Origin: Lewinella sp. W8
GTDB lineage: Bacteria > Bacteroidota > Bacteroidia > Chitinophagales > Saprospiraceae
Length of the DNA: 64,000 bases
Assembly (NCBI RefSeq): GCF_004375085.3
Contig: NZ_SNAQ03000015.1
Location: forward strand, 1-64,000
Direction: 5' to 3'
The position numbers and the translations under genes are program-made. The notes below the pieces were generated by a model that saw nothing but the letters and a program-made list of their open reading frames with translations, was not told the DNA's origin and made no database searches. How positions within the stretch are numbered: position 1 is the stretch's first letter; every line of letters begins with the position of its first letter. Positions 1-8,233 of the stretch are shown piece by piece.

Positions 1-309
1 ACGCGCCGCCCTTAAGGGCCGGCGCGGCCTTGCACGATCGCATCCCGGACCAAGGGGAGCTGTCTACGGGTAGCAAACACCCCGAAAACGTCTAATTTGA
101 GACTGTCCAAAGTTTGGGAAGGCTACACTTGAGGTTGGGGTTCCGCTGCCCCTCAAGGAATCTCAAAAGCTTGATGTATCCCCCTTCAAGTAAGTAAGCC
201 ATCAAAGGAGTTGACCTCGAAGTGTTTATCGAGGTGAACCATGGGTTCGCCTTGATGATCCTTTGAGGGTCAATCTGACCTTTATTTCAAGGCAACGAGT
301 CTCAAAACC
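1..309. other. Gene-free region rich in inverted repeats
   Basis: I see no coding sequence here. Positions 120-290 hold several short perfect inverted repeats: CTTGAGG 128-134 with CCTCAAG 151-157; an outer pair TCAAAGGA 202-209 with TCCTTTGA 259-266; inside it ACCTCGA 214-220 with TCGAGGT 229-235, then GAACC 236-240 with GGTTC 244-248; and after it GGTCA 268-272 with TGACC 276-280. The 202-266 set would fold into a three-way junction in RNA or single-stranded DNA. It lies downstream of the leftward gene that ends at 310, so it could be its 3' region, an independent small RNA or a decayed element. No known RNA family is recognised. Confidence 0.4.
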
Positions 310-948
310 TTAATCTCCTCCCACCCCACTAATCTCCGTCACCACCAGCACAATCTTCCGCGGCCCCTTCCGCCATTCGCGGCGGTATTCGACGTCGACC
401 CGGTCGCCAACGTGGAGCCGGTAGGGTTTGAGCAGGCCGCGGGGGACTTCAAAGGTGACCTCCTCCCCGCTTTCGTCCTTTAGGCGGAGCACGCCGCCCA
501 CCGGGCGGACGGAAATCGTGCCGGAGAACTTCCAGCGCGTGGGGACTTCCCCCGTGGTAGCCTCCATCGGGGGCGGGGGCGGTGCCTTTTTGCTACGGAA
601 GGTGGGGGGATGATCTTCCGACTTACCGTCGGACCAACGCTGCTTCTCGTCCGAGGGCAGCTCAAGGGTGAGGAGGATGGGGCAATCTTCGGCCAGGCGA
701 TCCACCAGAAGGTTACCGAAGCGGCGGCGATCAGAGGGCACCGACACGTTGAGGTCGTACTTGGCCAGGATTTCCGGCAGCAGGTCCTCCGTGGAGGATT
801 CCAGGCAGCTCTCTGCCTTCTCCACCGCTTCGGCCGACCGGACGCCCTGCATGCAGGCGCAGATGTCCCGGGACACCCGGTCCAGCAGGGACGACTGGGC
901 CCGCAGGCCCAGGGGAAGCAACAGCAAAAGGATTAACGTGAGGCGCAT
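310..948 (-). CDS. Secreted hypothetical protein with Cys-containing N-terminal region
   Basis: About 212 residues. The start at 948 gives a clean signal peptide (MRLTLILLLLLPLGLRAQ); ATG at 951 is one codon earlier, and the longer reading frame upstream adds an unlikely Arg/Pro-rich extension. After the signal come a helical segment with a CACM motif and two further cysteines, a low-complexity KKAPPPPP linker, and a C-terminal beta-rich stretch (roughly residues 140-205: GTISVRPVGGVLRLKD, then basic residues) that could be an OB-like or SH3-like fold. I do not recognise the family. Export to the periplasm is inferred from the signal peptide. It is divergent from the sulfatase gene that starts at 1144. 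Confidence 0.7.
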   Translation of the reverse strand: MRLTLILLLLLPLGLRAQSSLLDRVSRDICACMQGVRSAEAVEKAESCLESSTEDLLPEILAKYDLNVSVPSDRRRFGNLLVDRLAEDCPILLTLELPSDEKQRWSDGKSEDHPPTFRSKKAPPPPPMEATTGEVPTRWKFSGTISVRPVGGVLRLKDESGEEVTFEVPRGLLKPYRLHVGDRVDVEYRREWRKGPRKIVLVVTEISGVGGD

Positions 949-1011
949 CATCAAAAAGAAAGCTTTTGGGGGGGCGAAGGTTGGCCGCAGGAACACGGCC
1001 CGACCAAAATG

Positions 1012-1034
1012 CCGGCACCTGCACGCCGTTGCCC
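1012..1034 (-). repeat. Dispersed intergenic motif, copy a
   Basis: Read on the minus strand this is GGGCAACGGCGTGCAGGTGC followed by CGG, one of at least nine copies of a motif close to GGGCgacgGCGCAGGTGCC found only between genes in this window. It lies between two divergent genes. The function is unknown. Confidence 0.5.
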
Positions 1035-1143
1035 AATTAGCCCCCGCCAATCGGTTCAGGCCCGCGGGCGCCCTCCTACCCTTCCGAAGATGAAGAAAAG
1101 TGCCGATCTTGTCCGCGTAAATTCTCTCAACCGTATTCCCAAG

Positions 1144-2904
1144 ATGTCTACCTACCGTTTTTTGGTGCTCGCCCTTTTCCTCGCCACCCTGGCCTGCACC
1201 ACGGAGTCCACTCCCCCCGGCACCACGGCCGCGACTACGACTACGCCCCCCAATATCCTGTTCGTTTTAACGGACGACCAGGGCTACGGTGACCTTTCGC
1301 TGCACGGTAACGACAGCCTCGACACCCCCAACATGGACGCCTTCCTGCGCTCTGCGGCCCGCTTCGACCGCTTTTACGTCAGTCCGGTCTGCGCGCCCAC
1401 CCGGGCCAGCTTCCTGAGTGGGCAGTACGCGCCGCGTACGGGGGCCATCTTCGTCACGCGGCGGAGGGAAACCATGAGCGACTCCATCCAGACCGTCGCC
1501 GAGCTCCTCCGGGACGCGGGCTACCGGACGGGCCTCTTCGGAAAATGGCACAACGGCGCCACCTTCCCCTACCATCCGACCGGACAGGGCTTCTCCGATT
1601 TCCTCGGCTTCACCCTCGGCCACTTCAACGATTACTACCGGGGTGAGCTCCAAAATGAGTGGGACCAGTTGGTCCCCTTCTCCGGAGACCTGACCAAAAT
1701 CCTGACGGACACCGCCGCCCACTTCATGCTCCGGGAAACGGAGCAGCCCTTCTTCTGCATGCTGACCTACCAGGCACCCCACACTCCCGTGCAGGCGCCG
1801 GACAGTCTCTGGCGGAAGTACCAACAACGCGGCCTGAGCGACTACAATGCCGGGATTTACGCCATGATCGAGAACGTCGACGCCCAGTTCGGTCGGCTGC
1901 TGGACAGCCTGGAGGCCGCGGGCGTCCTCGACAATACGGTGGTCGTCTTTTCCACGGACAACGGTCCCAACGGCGACCGCTACAACCGCAACCTCCGTGG
2001 CCGCAAGGGCCAGATCGACGAGGGGGGTGTGCGGGTCCCCTTCGGGATTCGCCTACCGGGCGATCACCCGGCCAACGGTAAGCTGCTGGAGACACCGGCG
2101 GCTCACATCGACCTCCTCCCTACCCTGCTGGACCTGGCGGGCCAGGGAGCCCGCACACCGAAAAACCTGGACGGTAAAAGCCTGGTCCCACTGCTGGAAG
2201 GCGATCCCTCGGGCTTTGACGACCGCTACATCTACACCTTCCTCCAGGGCTATAACTTCAGTCCCTACCCCGGCTCGATGCGTAACCAGGAATACCTGTA
2301 CGTCCGGCGCGGCGCCGACGAGCACGAGCTGTACGACCTGCACGAAGACGAAGGGCAGCAAAAGAACCTCTTCGGGCAACGGGACGGCCTCGGACGGGAG
2401 ATGGCCGACCGCTACGCCGCCTTTGCGGCTACCGTGGCCCGCCCCGACCTCGTAGCCCCGCCCATTGACCTGGGGGCCGCACCGGGCCCCATCCGGCTGC
2501 TCGCCCACGAGGGCGAGCCCCGCGGCAAAACCCGCTTTCGGGAAACCAATGGGTGGGCCAACGACTTTTTCGTGGACCTGGGACAGGACGGCGCCCTATG
2601 GCCCATCCGCAACCCACGGGACGTCCTCTTCGACGTACAGATTGCCTACCACCTGGCCGGAGACGAAGCCCGCACCGTGGTGCTCAGCGATGCGAGTGGC
2701 AACGCCCGAACCCTCCGCCTGCAACCCGCCGTGACGGAGGAGCTGCCCGTCGCCGACCGGGTACCCCGCAAGGAAGTCTACCCCCGCTCCTGGGCCACGG
2801 CCACCCTCAAGGACCTGCGCATCAAGGCCGGTGCCACGGCCCTGACGATTTCCGGTCCCGACCAACCTGGCTTGTGGATCAAGGAACTCACGCTGATGCG
2901 TTAA
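1144..2904 (+). CDS. Sulfatase (arylsulfatase family), lipoprotein
   Basis: 586 residues from ATG 1144. This start gives a lipoprotein signal with LATLAC at residues 13-18; in-frame ATGs further upstream would bury it. The alkaline-phosphatase-like sulfatase domain begins at NILFVLTDDQGYGD (about 37-50), which carries metal-binding Asp residues. The type I signature CAPTRASF has Cys83, the residue that becomes formylglycine in this family; maturation needs an anaerobic or aerobic sulfatase-maturing enzyme, not seen here. The last ~130 residues form a separate beta-rich domain, probably carbohydrate-binding. The likely role is removing sulfate esters from a polysaccharide at the cell surface; the substrate cannot be told from sequence. 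It stands alone, not in an obvious PUL. Confidence 0.9.
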   Translation: MSTYRFLVLALFLATLACTTESTPPGTTAATTTTPPNILFVLTDDQGYGDLSLHGNDSLDTPNMDAFLRSAARFDRFYVSPVCAPTRASFLSGQYAPRTGAIFVTRRRETMSDSIQTVAELLRDAGYRTGLFGKWHNGATFPYHPTGQGFSDFLGFTLGHFNDYYRGELQNEWDQLVPFSGDLTKILTDTAAHFMLRETEQPFFCMLTYQAPHTPVQAPDSLWRKYQQRGLSDYNAGIYAMIENVDAQFGRLLDSLEAAGVLDNTVVVFSTDNGPNGDRYNRNLRGRKGQIDEGGVRVPFGIRLPGDHPANGKLLETPAAHIDLLPTLLDLAGQGARTPKNLDGKSLVPLLEGDPSGFDDRYIYTFLQGYNFSPYPGSMRNQEYLYVRRGADEHELYDLHEDEGQQKNLFGQRDGLGREMADRYAAFAATVARPDLVAPPIDLGAAPGPIRLLAHEGEPRGKTRFRETNGWANDFFVDLGQDGALWPIRNPRDVLFDVQIAYHLAGDEARTVVLSDASGNARTLRLQPAVTEELPVADRVPRKEVYPRSWATATLKDLRIKAGATALTISGPDQPGLWIKELTLMR

Positions 2905-2961
2905 GCAACCCGGACTTGGTGAACCATTGCCGTCTTTTCCGATTAAGTGGAAAAGACTGGC

Positions 2962-3540
2962 ATGATCAAGACCGAAAACTTCGCGCAGGTCGTCGTCGCC
3001 TCGGCCGACGAACTCCGGGCGTGGCTGCGGGAGCACCACGCACAGGAGGAAAGTGTGTGGCTGGTGACCTACAAGAAGCAGGTGCTGGACAAGTACGTCA
3101 GCGTCCAGGAAGTGCTCGACGAGCTGCTGTGCTTCGGCTGGATCGACGGCATCCGCCGCAAACTCAACGATCGGCAGACCATGCAACTCATCGCGCCCCG
3201 CCGGGCGCAGCACTGGGCAAAAACCTACAAGGACCGTGCGGCGAAGCTCATCGCCGAAGACCGGATGCATCCCTCCGGTTTGGCGGCCATCGAGCGCTCC
3301 AAAACGAATGGTATGTGGAGCTTTATGGACGACGTGGATGCCCGCATCATCCCCGAAGATTTCGGGGAGGCGCTCGACCAACGGCCGCCCGCACGGGAAT
3401 CCTTCACGGCCTTTGCCCCCTCCACCCAGCGCTTCATTCTCCGCTGGATCAAGCTGGCCAAAACGGAAGCTACCCGAAAACGCCGGATAGAAAAAGCCGC
3501 CATGCTGGCGCAGCAGGGCAAGAAAATTCCCGGGAGCTAG
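2962..3540 (+). CDS. YdeI/OmpD-associated family protein
   Basis: 192 residues from ATG 2962; a GTG at 2947 would add five residues and is less likely. The sequence matches the YdeI / bacteriocin-protection family pattern: a central ELLCFGWIDGIRRKLND block, then APRRAQHWAKTYKDRAAKLI and a basic C-terminal helix (KLAKTEATRKRRIEKAA). This family is cytoplasmic, often annotated as OmpD-associated, and has no firm biochemical role; some members carry a DUF1801 domain as well, this one does not. It lies 57 bp after the sulfatase on the same strand and may be read through from it. Confidence 0.8.
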   Translation: MIKTENFAQVVVASADELRAWLREHHAQEESVWLVTYKKQVLDKYVSVQEVLDELLCFGWIDGIRRKLNDRQTMQLIAPRRAQHWAKTYKDRAAKLIAEDRMHPSGLAAIERSKTNGMWSFMDDVDARIIPEDFGEALDQRPPARESFTAFAPSTQRFILRWIKLAKTEATRKRRIEKAAMLAQQGKKIPGS

Positions 3541-3788
3541 TCACCCAGTGCTCCTCCTGGCCATCGAGTGAAGCGAGTTGCTCGGAGGTATCGCGTACGG
3601 AAACCGTCACCTTGATCTAGTAGGCGCAGATACTTTTCCTGTCCACTACACTAAACGTCGATTCTCTAGAAATCGCGGACGTCACTGGCAAGCCTGTGCG
3701 AGTGGGAAATCGCAAACCGCCGGCCGACGAACTACCCGTTCGCGCCTTGCGTTTCGGCCAAAGCCCTGATCAAAAATTGCGGTCTTAC

Positions 3789-4751
3789 TTACTTCCCAAA
3801 CACGTAGGAGCCGTCCACGGCTTTGCGGATGTATTCTCCCCAGGTGAGATTGTCCTTACCGGGTTCCTGCGCCTGGGCGCGCTCGATGGCGTACTTGGCG
3901 GCGTGCTCGATCACCCATTCGAAGTTCTCCTCGCCTACGCTGAATTTATCGGCGTCGGGGGCGGGGTTACAGAAGTCGATGGCGTAGGGGACGCCGTCCC
4001 GGATGGCAAATTCCACGGTATTGAAGTCGTAGCCCAGCCAGTTGTTGAGCCGCAGGACGTAGTCGTGGATGGTGGCCAGGAGTTCGTCACTCACGTCGTG
4101 GTGGCACCGGTAGCGGTCCAGGAATTCGTTGCGGGGCTCGTAGTGCATGATCTTCACGTACTTACGGCCGATGCAGTAGCAGCGGAAGTAGGCGGTGAAG
4201 TCAATGGCCTCCTGGAGCATCATCACCAGCTGACCGGTTTCGGCGTGGGCTTTCCAGAGCTCGTCCGGATTGTGCAACTTGTAGACGCTCTTCCAGCCGC
4301 CACCCGCGTGGGGCTTCATGAAGGCCGGCCAGCCGATGTAGTTGAACATGCTTTGCCAGTCCAGCGGATGGGCCAGGTTGGTGAAGCTCTCGTCCGAGGT
4401 GTCGTCGGGGAGTTGGTGGCTGGGCAGCAGCACCGTTTTGGGTACCGGAACACCGGCGGGGCCTACGGAGAGGACGTTGTTGAAGAACTTCTCGTCGGCA
4501 CTCCACCAGAAGGGGTTGTTGATCACCGCGGTTCCGGTAGCGGCGGCATTCTTGAGCATGGCCCGGTAGAAGGGGACGTCCTGACTGATGCGGTCAATGA
4601 TGACCGCGTAGCCGGGGTTCAGCCCCTGACCTACCTTATCAATTTTCACGGGCTCGGCGGTAATGCCGTCCACGCCCATGGCGTTGATGCGATCAATGAG
4701 CGCAGGGGGGAAGGAGCGCTCTCTACCGTAAAGAATGCCGATTTTTTTCAT
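3789..4751 (-). CDS. ATP-grasp family ligase-like protein
   Basis: 320 residues from ATG 4751 (MKKIGILYG); an upstream in-frame start at 4772 would add seven residues. The N-terminal Rossmann-like part resembles RimK/D-Ala-D-Ala ligase preATP-grasp domains. The central part contains PAFMKPHAGGGWKSVYK, the typical Lys/Gly-loop of an ATP-grasp fold. The C-terminal part has NTVEFAIRDGVPYAIDFCNPAP, where an E and the D-x-N triad would bind magnesium. Family knowledge says such enzymes join a carboxylate to an amine or thiol through an acyl-phosphate. The substrate is unknown. It follows the permease-DtxR gene by 64 bp on the same strand, but a separate TACCTTTG promoter-like box sits between them. 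Confidence 0.8.
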   Translation of the reverse strand: MKKIGILYGRERSFPPALIDRINAMGVDGITAEPVKIDKVGQGLNPGYAVIIDRISQDVPFYRAMLKNAAATGTAVINNPFWWSADEKFFNNVLSVGPAGVPVPKTVLLPSHQLPDDTSDESFTNLAHPLDWQSMFNYIGWPAFMKPHAGGGWKSVYKLHNPDELWKAHAETGQLVMMLQEAIDFTAYFRCYCIGRKYVKIMHYEPRNEFLDRYRCHHDVSDELLATIHDYVLRLNNWLGYDFNTVEFAIRDGVPYAIDFCNPAPDADKFSVGEENFEWVIEHAAKYAIERAQAQEPGKDNLTWGEYIRKAVDGSYVFGK

Positions 4752-4795
4752 AGAATGGGTAATTTTTCTCAAAGGTCCAACGGACGGAACGCCAA

Positions 4796-4803
4796 CAAAG
4801 GTA
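4796..4803 (-). promoter_or_regulatory. Candidate -7 box for the ATP-grasp gene
   Basis: On the minus strand this reads TACCTTTG, a perfect match to the Bacteroidota -7 consensus TANNTTTG, about 45 bp before ATG 4751. No TTTG was found at the expected -33 distance, so confidence is moderate. Confidence 0.4.
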
Positions 4804-4815
4804 GGGAACCCAACG

Positions 4816-6099
4816 CTATCGCTCCAGACCGGCTTTTTTGTCCCTCGTGCGGGGAATCAGACTGCCGTGGGGGTCCTGGGTCGGATAGCCGAGTTCCCGG
4901 TCTACCCGTTCCAACATTTCGTCGGTGAGCAAATGTTCGAGGCGTTCGGCTTCTTCGTGAATCTGATCGGCACTCAGGCCGGCCTCCTGGTTGAGGTAAG
5001 TTTCCCAGAGCCGGTGGGCACGGACCAGCCGGAGGGCCATCAGCTGGCCGGAATCGGTGAGTTTCAGCTCCTCGGCCACGACGAGGCCCTTGCTCCGCAG
5101 GGTTCTCAGTTGACGGTTCCAGGCCGCCAGGCTAAGGTCGAGTTGCTCCCGGATCAGAGCGGGACGGGGCTGCTGCCCGCCCTGCGACTGCCGGAAGATG
5201 CGCTTCAGAATGTCTTCCCGTTCGGTGAGTTGCCGCCGCTGGCGGCGGTAAATGGCCCGCGCCATCATGCCGCGCTTCGGGGCGAAGACGACCGTCAGCA
5301 GGTACAGGAAGGTCGCCACTAGGGCCATGGCCGGTCCGGGAGGCGTATTGAGCCACACCGCCACGACCATCCCGAGGATGGCCGAGAGCATGCCGATGAG
5401 GCCGGCCAGGACGATCACCCGTTGCAATCGCTGGGAAAGCAGCAGCGCCGTTGCCGCCGGCGTGATCAACATCGCCACGACCAGAATCACGCCCACCGTC
5501 TGCAGGCTGGCCACCACCGCAAAGCTGAGGAGGAGCATCAGGAAATAGTGCAGCAACTGCACACTGATGCCCATCGTTTCGGCCACTACCGACTGAAAGG
5601 TGGAGGTGAACAGGTAGCGGTAAAAGACCACCACCGACACGAGCACGTAAACCATCACCAAACCGGTGAGCAGTAAGTCGGTATCCGAAACACCCAGAGC
5701 GTAGCCGAAGAGGAAGTCTTTCAGATCCAGGTGCACGCCGTCCTGTCGGCTGATCCGGCTGATGAGGATCACCCCCAGGGAGAACATGGAGGTGAACACG
5801 ATGCCTACCGCCGCGTCGTTCTTCGTTTTCACGCGCTGCTGGATCCAGGTGATCCCGACCGCGGTGGCCAGTCCGGCCACGACCGCTCCGGTAAAGAAGG
5901 CCATCGCGCTGTAGCCCACGAGCATGTAGGCCACCACTACGCCGGGGAGGATGGCATGCGCCAGGGCATCCCCCACCAGGGACATATTACGCAGAACAAT
6001 GAAGCAGCCCAGTACGCCACACATGAGGCCCACCATGCTGCTGGCAACGATGGCCCGAATGGCCCAGACTTCCGAAAGGATGGAGAATAGTTCCGACAT
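4816..6099 (-). CDS. Metal ABC transporter permease fused to a DtxR/MntR-type repressor
   Basis: 427 residues from ATG 6099. Residues ~1-275 are an ABC-3 family permease (ZnuB/MntB/SitC type) with about eight membrane helices; FIVLRNMSLVGDALAHAILPG is the family signature region. After a basic linker (~280-295) come a winged helix (~290-350) and a DtxR/MntR metal-binding and dimerisation domain with H364 and E387, E390, H391 (numbered two higher, from the GTG at 6105), spaced like MntR His77, Glu99, Glu102, His103. So a Mn/Fe/Zn importer subunit carries its own metal-sensing DNA-binding domain on the cytoplasmic side. The GTG at 6105 lies inside the promoter, so ATG 6099 is preferred. No ATPase or binding protein gene is nearby, so partners must be elsewhere. 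Confidence 0.9.
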   Translation of the reverse strand: MSELFSILSEVWAIRAIVASSMVGLMCGVLGCFIVLRNMSLVGDALAHAILPGVVVAYMLVGYSAMAFFTGAVVAGLATAVGITWIQQRVKTKNDAAVGIVFTSMFSLGVILISRISRQDGVHLDLKDFLFGYALGVSDTDLLLTGLVMVYVLVSVVVFYRYLFTSTFQSVVAETMGISVQLLHYFLMLLLSFAVVASLQTVGVILVVAMLITPAATALLLSQRLQRVIVLAGLIGMLSAILGMVVAVWLNTPPGPAMALVATFLYLLTVVFAPKRGMMARAIYRRQRRQLTEREDILKRIFRQSQGGQQPRPALIREQLDLSLAAWNRQLRTLRSKGLVVAEELKLTDSGQLMALRLVRAHRLWETYLNQEAGLSADQIHEEAERLEHLLTDEMLERVDRELGYPTQDPHGSLIPRTRDKKAGLER

Positions 6100-6104
6100 C
6101 GACA

Positions 6105-6135
6105 CAAAGTTAGACTAATCTAACATTTTTACAAA
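6105..6135 (-). promoter_or_regulatory. Canonical Bacteroidota promoter of the permease-repressor gene
   Basis: On the minus strand TTTG (6135-6132) is followed after exactly 19 bp by TAACTTTG (6112-6105), matching TTTG-N19-TANNTTTG. Transcription would start within a few bases of ATG 6099, so the mRNA should be nearly leaderless. Confidence 0.7.
6109..6124. promoter_or_regulatory. DtxR/MntR-like operator palindrome
   Basis: GTTAGACTAATCTAAC has perfect 6-bp arms (GTTAGA and TCTAAC) around CTAA. The core TTAGNNTANNCTAA-like pattern resembles boxes bound by DtxR/IdeR/MntR proteins. It overlaps the -7 box of the gene that encodes the DtxR-like domain, the expected place for autorepression. Confidence 0.65.
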
Positions 6136-6183
6136 AAACTAATGCTCAAACCCTAGGGGCCCGCCATTTGTTTCGCAGAAAGC

Positions 6184-6432
6184 ATGAAAAAACATTGGGA
6201 AAAAATCGTGGGGGGTCTGGTGCTGGGGGTGATTTTCGCCCTCGTACTGCAATTCATTCCCTGGGGCAGCTTTGACGGCTTTCACTGGGACGGCGAGTTC
6301 TGGGGCAACGTCGTCACCTACTCCCTCACCTTCATCCTGGTCGAATACCTTGCCGGTGGAAGCAAAGACTACGTTGCGCGCCGCAACCAGCGCTGGAAGG
6401 TACGCCGGGAACGGGAGAAAGGGTCGGAGTAA
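6184..6432 (+). CDS. Small membrane protein, hypothetical
   Basis: 82 residues. There are two likely membrane segments (about 8-26 GGLVLGVIFALVLQFI and 43-57 VVTYSLTFILVEYL) and a strongly basic C-terminal tail (RRNQRWKVRREREK) that should stay in the cytoplasm. It is divergent from the permease-repressor gene, with ATGs 84 bp apart, so the metal-responsive operator could affect it too, though the operator is centred on the other promoter. I do not recognise a family. Confidence 0.65.
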   Translation: MKKHWEKIVGGLVLGVIFALVLQFIPWGSFDGFHWDGEFWGNVVTYSLTFILVEYLAGGSKDYVARRNQRWKVRREREKGSE

Positions 6433-6510
6433 GCGTAATGAAGGAAAGTTTGAAGAACGGAGCGCCGGTTCCGAGGTCCGCAACTCGTCGGGATCGTCGA
6501 CTTTAATTAA

Positions 6511-6532
6511 TTGCGACGGTGCGCAGGTGCAA
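6511..6532 (+). repeat. Dispersed intergenic motif, copy b
   Basis: TTGCGACGGTGCGCAGGTGC followed by AA. The GCGCAGGTGC core is intact and the first two bases differ from the GGGC form of other copies. Confidence 0.45.
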
Positions 6533-6699
6533 TGATTTACCTTAGGGCCAGGTAAGATATTCCCGAGATTCGGGATATAATCTCACCAACCCACGCCCCC
6601 GGCCACACCCACCACCCCGGCACCCGCCACCGGCCATACACAAAATGATCATTCGCACGCTTTACTTACTTTTCACCCGATAGCACGATAAGTAGGCTG

Positions 6700-6732
6700 T
6701 TCCGTGAGAATTCATCAGCGATTCTCACGGAA
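6700..6732. repeat. 12-bp-stem inverted repeat
   Basis: TTCCGTGAGAAT (6700-6711) pairs perfectly with ATTCTCACGGAA (6721-6732) around a 9-base loop. No T-run follows in either direction, so it does not look like a simple intrinsic terminator. Confidence 0.55.
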
Positions 6733-6757
6733 TCGCGGCAGTTCAGAGGGGAGCACC

Positions 6758-6785
6758 GTAGCGGCAGGTAATTACCTGCCGCTAC
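6758..6785. repeat. Perfect 28-bp palindrome, REP-like with GTAG foot
   Basis: The left half is GTAGCGGCAGGTAA and the right half is its exact reverse complement. It begins with GTAGCG like the hairpins at 8203 and 54221, suggesting a family of REP-like extragenic elements. Confidence 0.5.
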
Positions 6786-6841
6786 TAGAAATTTCAAGGG
6801 TTTGATTGCCAATTGATTAATTCACAGAATAGCCTAGCACG

Positions 6842-8158
6842 ATGAGATACCTTAGCCTTTTCCCCCTTCTGCTGCTCGCTTTCGCCTGCACCGAGGAAGC
6901 TTCTACGAACCAGCAACGTTTCGTTTCCGACGACATCACCCACTTCTGGACCGCCTACGATCAGGTGGTCGCCACCCCCGACAGCGCCGAACAGGCCGAC
7001 ATTCTGCAGCGGGAATTCTTCACCCCCGGCACCCCGGGGCTGGAGGCCATCATGCGGGTCCGGAACTACACCCCCGAAGAATACCGGCAATCGATCCTGG
7101 CCTACCCGAAATTCTGGACCTCAATGCGGGAAAATATGCTGCGGGCTCCGGAAATGGCCACCGCCATTGAGGAGGGTATCGCCAAACTGGGCAAACATTA
7201 CCCCCACCTGGTCCCCGCAGACCTCTACTTTACCGTCGGGTGCTTTCGCACCAACGGCACCACCCTGGACAGCATTGTCCTGATCGGCTCCGAACTGGCC
7301 ATGGCCGGCCCGCAGGTTGACCTGAGTGAGTGGCCGGAGCGGATGGATGCCCTGCGGCCCTACATGGAAAGTTCCCCGATTGAGAACCTCGTTTTCCTGA
7401 ACGTCCACGAATTTGTGCACACCCAGCAGCCCACCAAAAGCGGGTACGATCTGCTCAGTCAGTGTATCTACGAGGGCGTTCCCGAATTCGTGGCCACGGT
7501 GGCGCTGGACCAAGCGTCGACTACGCCGGCCATCGCCTTCGGGCGGGCCAACGAAAACCGCATCCGTGACGTGATGGCCCGCGAGGTGGCCTCGCCTCTG
7601 AACTACAACTGGCTGTACAACAATACCGACAACCAGTTTGGGATGCGTGACCTGGGCTACTACGTCGGCTTCACCCTGGCCGAACGGTACTACGAGCGCG
7701 CCGACGATAAGATGGCGGCCATCAAAACCCTCATCGAGATGGATTACCGGGATACGGCCACCGTCGAACGATTCGTGGACGACCTCGGCTACTTCGACCG
7801 CCCCCTGGCCGAGCTGGCCGCCGACTACCGGAGCCGACAACCCAAAGTGGTTACGATTTCGGAATTCGCCAACGGCTCCAATGCCGTGGACCCCAGCCTG
7901 ACGAGCATCACCCTGGAGGTCTCCAAACCACTCGACGTCCGCTACCGATCCACCGGCTTCGGCCCGCTGGGTCGGGAGGGCGTTCCGGTCATTGAGGCCA
8001 TTTCCTTCGGCACCGACTCCCTGAGCGTTACCTATCAGGTGCAGTTGGCTCCGGGCCGCGACTACCAGTTCACCCTAGAACCCGGCTACCGCAGTCCCGA
8101 CGGAATTCCCCTCCAGCCCTACCTGGTGGAGTTTTCCACGCGGGCGGGAGATGATTAA
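6842..8158 (+). CDS. Lipoprotein, candidate zinc metalloprotease (DUF2268-like)
   Basis: 438 residues. The signal ends in LLAFAC with Cys16 as the lipidation site. The central part has VFLNVHEFVHTQQ with an HExxH zinc motif at 189-193, followed about 20 residues later by CIYEGVPEFVA, where Glu211 is a good third ligand, as in gluzincin-type peptidases and the DUF2268 family. The last ~90 residues (from about 345) form an Ig-like SbsA-type beta domain with a conserved FGTDSLSVTYQVQL region. It should act on the periplasmic or outer face of a membrane. Peptidase activity is inferred from motifs only; it might also be a non-enzymatic sensor. Confidence 0.75.
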   Translation: MRYLSLFPLLLLAFACTEEASTNQQRFVSDDITHFWTAYDQVVATPDSAEQADILQREFFTPGTPGLEAIMRVRNYTPEEYRQSILAYPKFWTSMRENMLRAPEMATAIEEGIAKLGKHYPHLVPADLYFTVGCFRTNGTTLDSIVLIGSELAMAGPQVDLSEWPERMDALRPYMESSPIENLVFLNVHEFVHTQQPTKSGYDLLSQCIYEGVPEFVATVALDQASTTPAIAFGRANENRIRDVMAREVASPLNYNWLYNNTDNQFGMRDLGYYVGFTLAERYYERADDKMAAIKTLIEMDYRDTATVERFVDDLGYFDRPLAELAADYRSRQPKVVTISEFANGSNAVDPSLTSITLEVSKPLDVRYRSTGFGPLGREGVPVIEAISFGTDSLSVTYQVQLAPGRDYQFTLEPGYRSPDGIPLQPYLVEFSTRAGDD

Positions 8159-8202
8159 TGGTGGGTGTTTAGTCCGCCAAACCAGGGAAACGTTTGGTTT
8201 TG

Positions 8203-8233
8203 GTAGCGCCGGATTTTCCGGCGGAAAGGCTAC
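8203..8233. repeat. REP-like GTAG hairpin
   Basis: GTAG (8203-8206) is followed by CGCCGGA, a TTT loop and TCCGGCG (to 8223), and CTAC (8230-8233) can pair with the foot. Nearly the same core occurs at 54221-54242. A GTAG tetranucleotide at a hairpin foot is typical of REP sequences served by RAYT transposases. No RAYT gene is in the window. Confidence 0.5.

Larger units (their letters stand above)
6433..6841. other. Gene-free region with motif copy b and two strong hairpins
   Basis: No gene is seen. It holds a copy of the dispersed motif (6511-6532), a small hairpin from the ATTCCCGA/TTCGGGAT arms near 6560-6580, a 12-bp-stem hairpin (6700-6732) and a 28-bp perfect palindrome (6758-6785). 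Confidence 0.6.

Noticed and set aside
3696-4928. 410-codon plus-strand frame opposite the ATP-grasp gene
   Set aside because: It is a shadow; the leftward frame has the ATP-grasp motifs.
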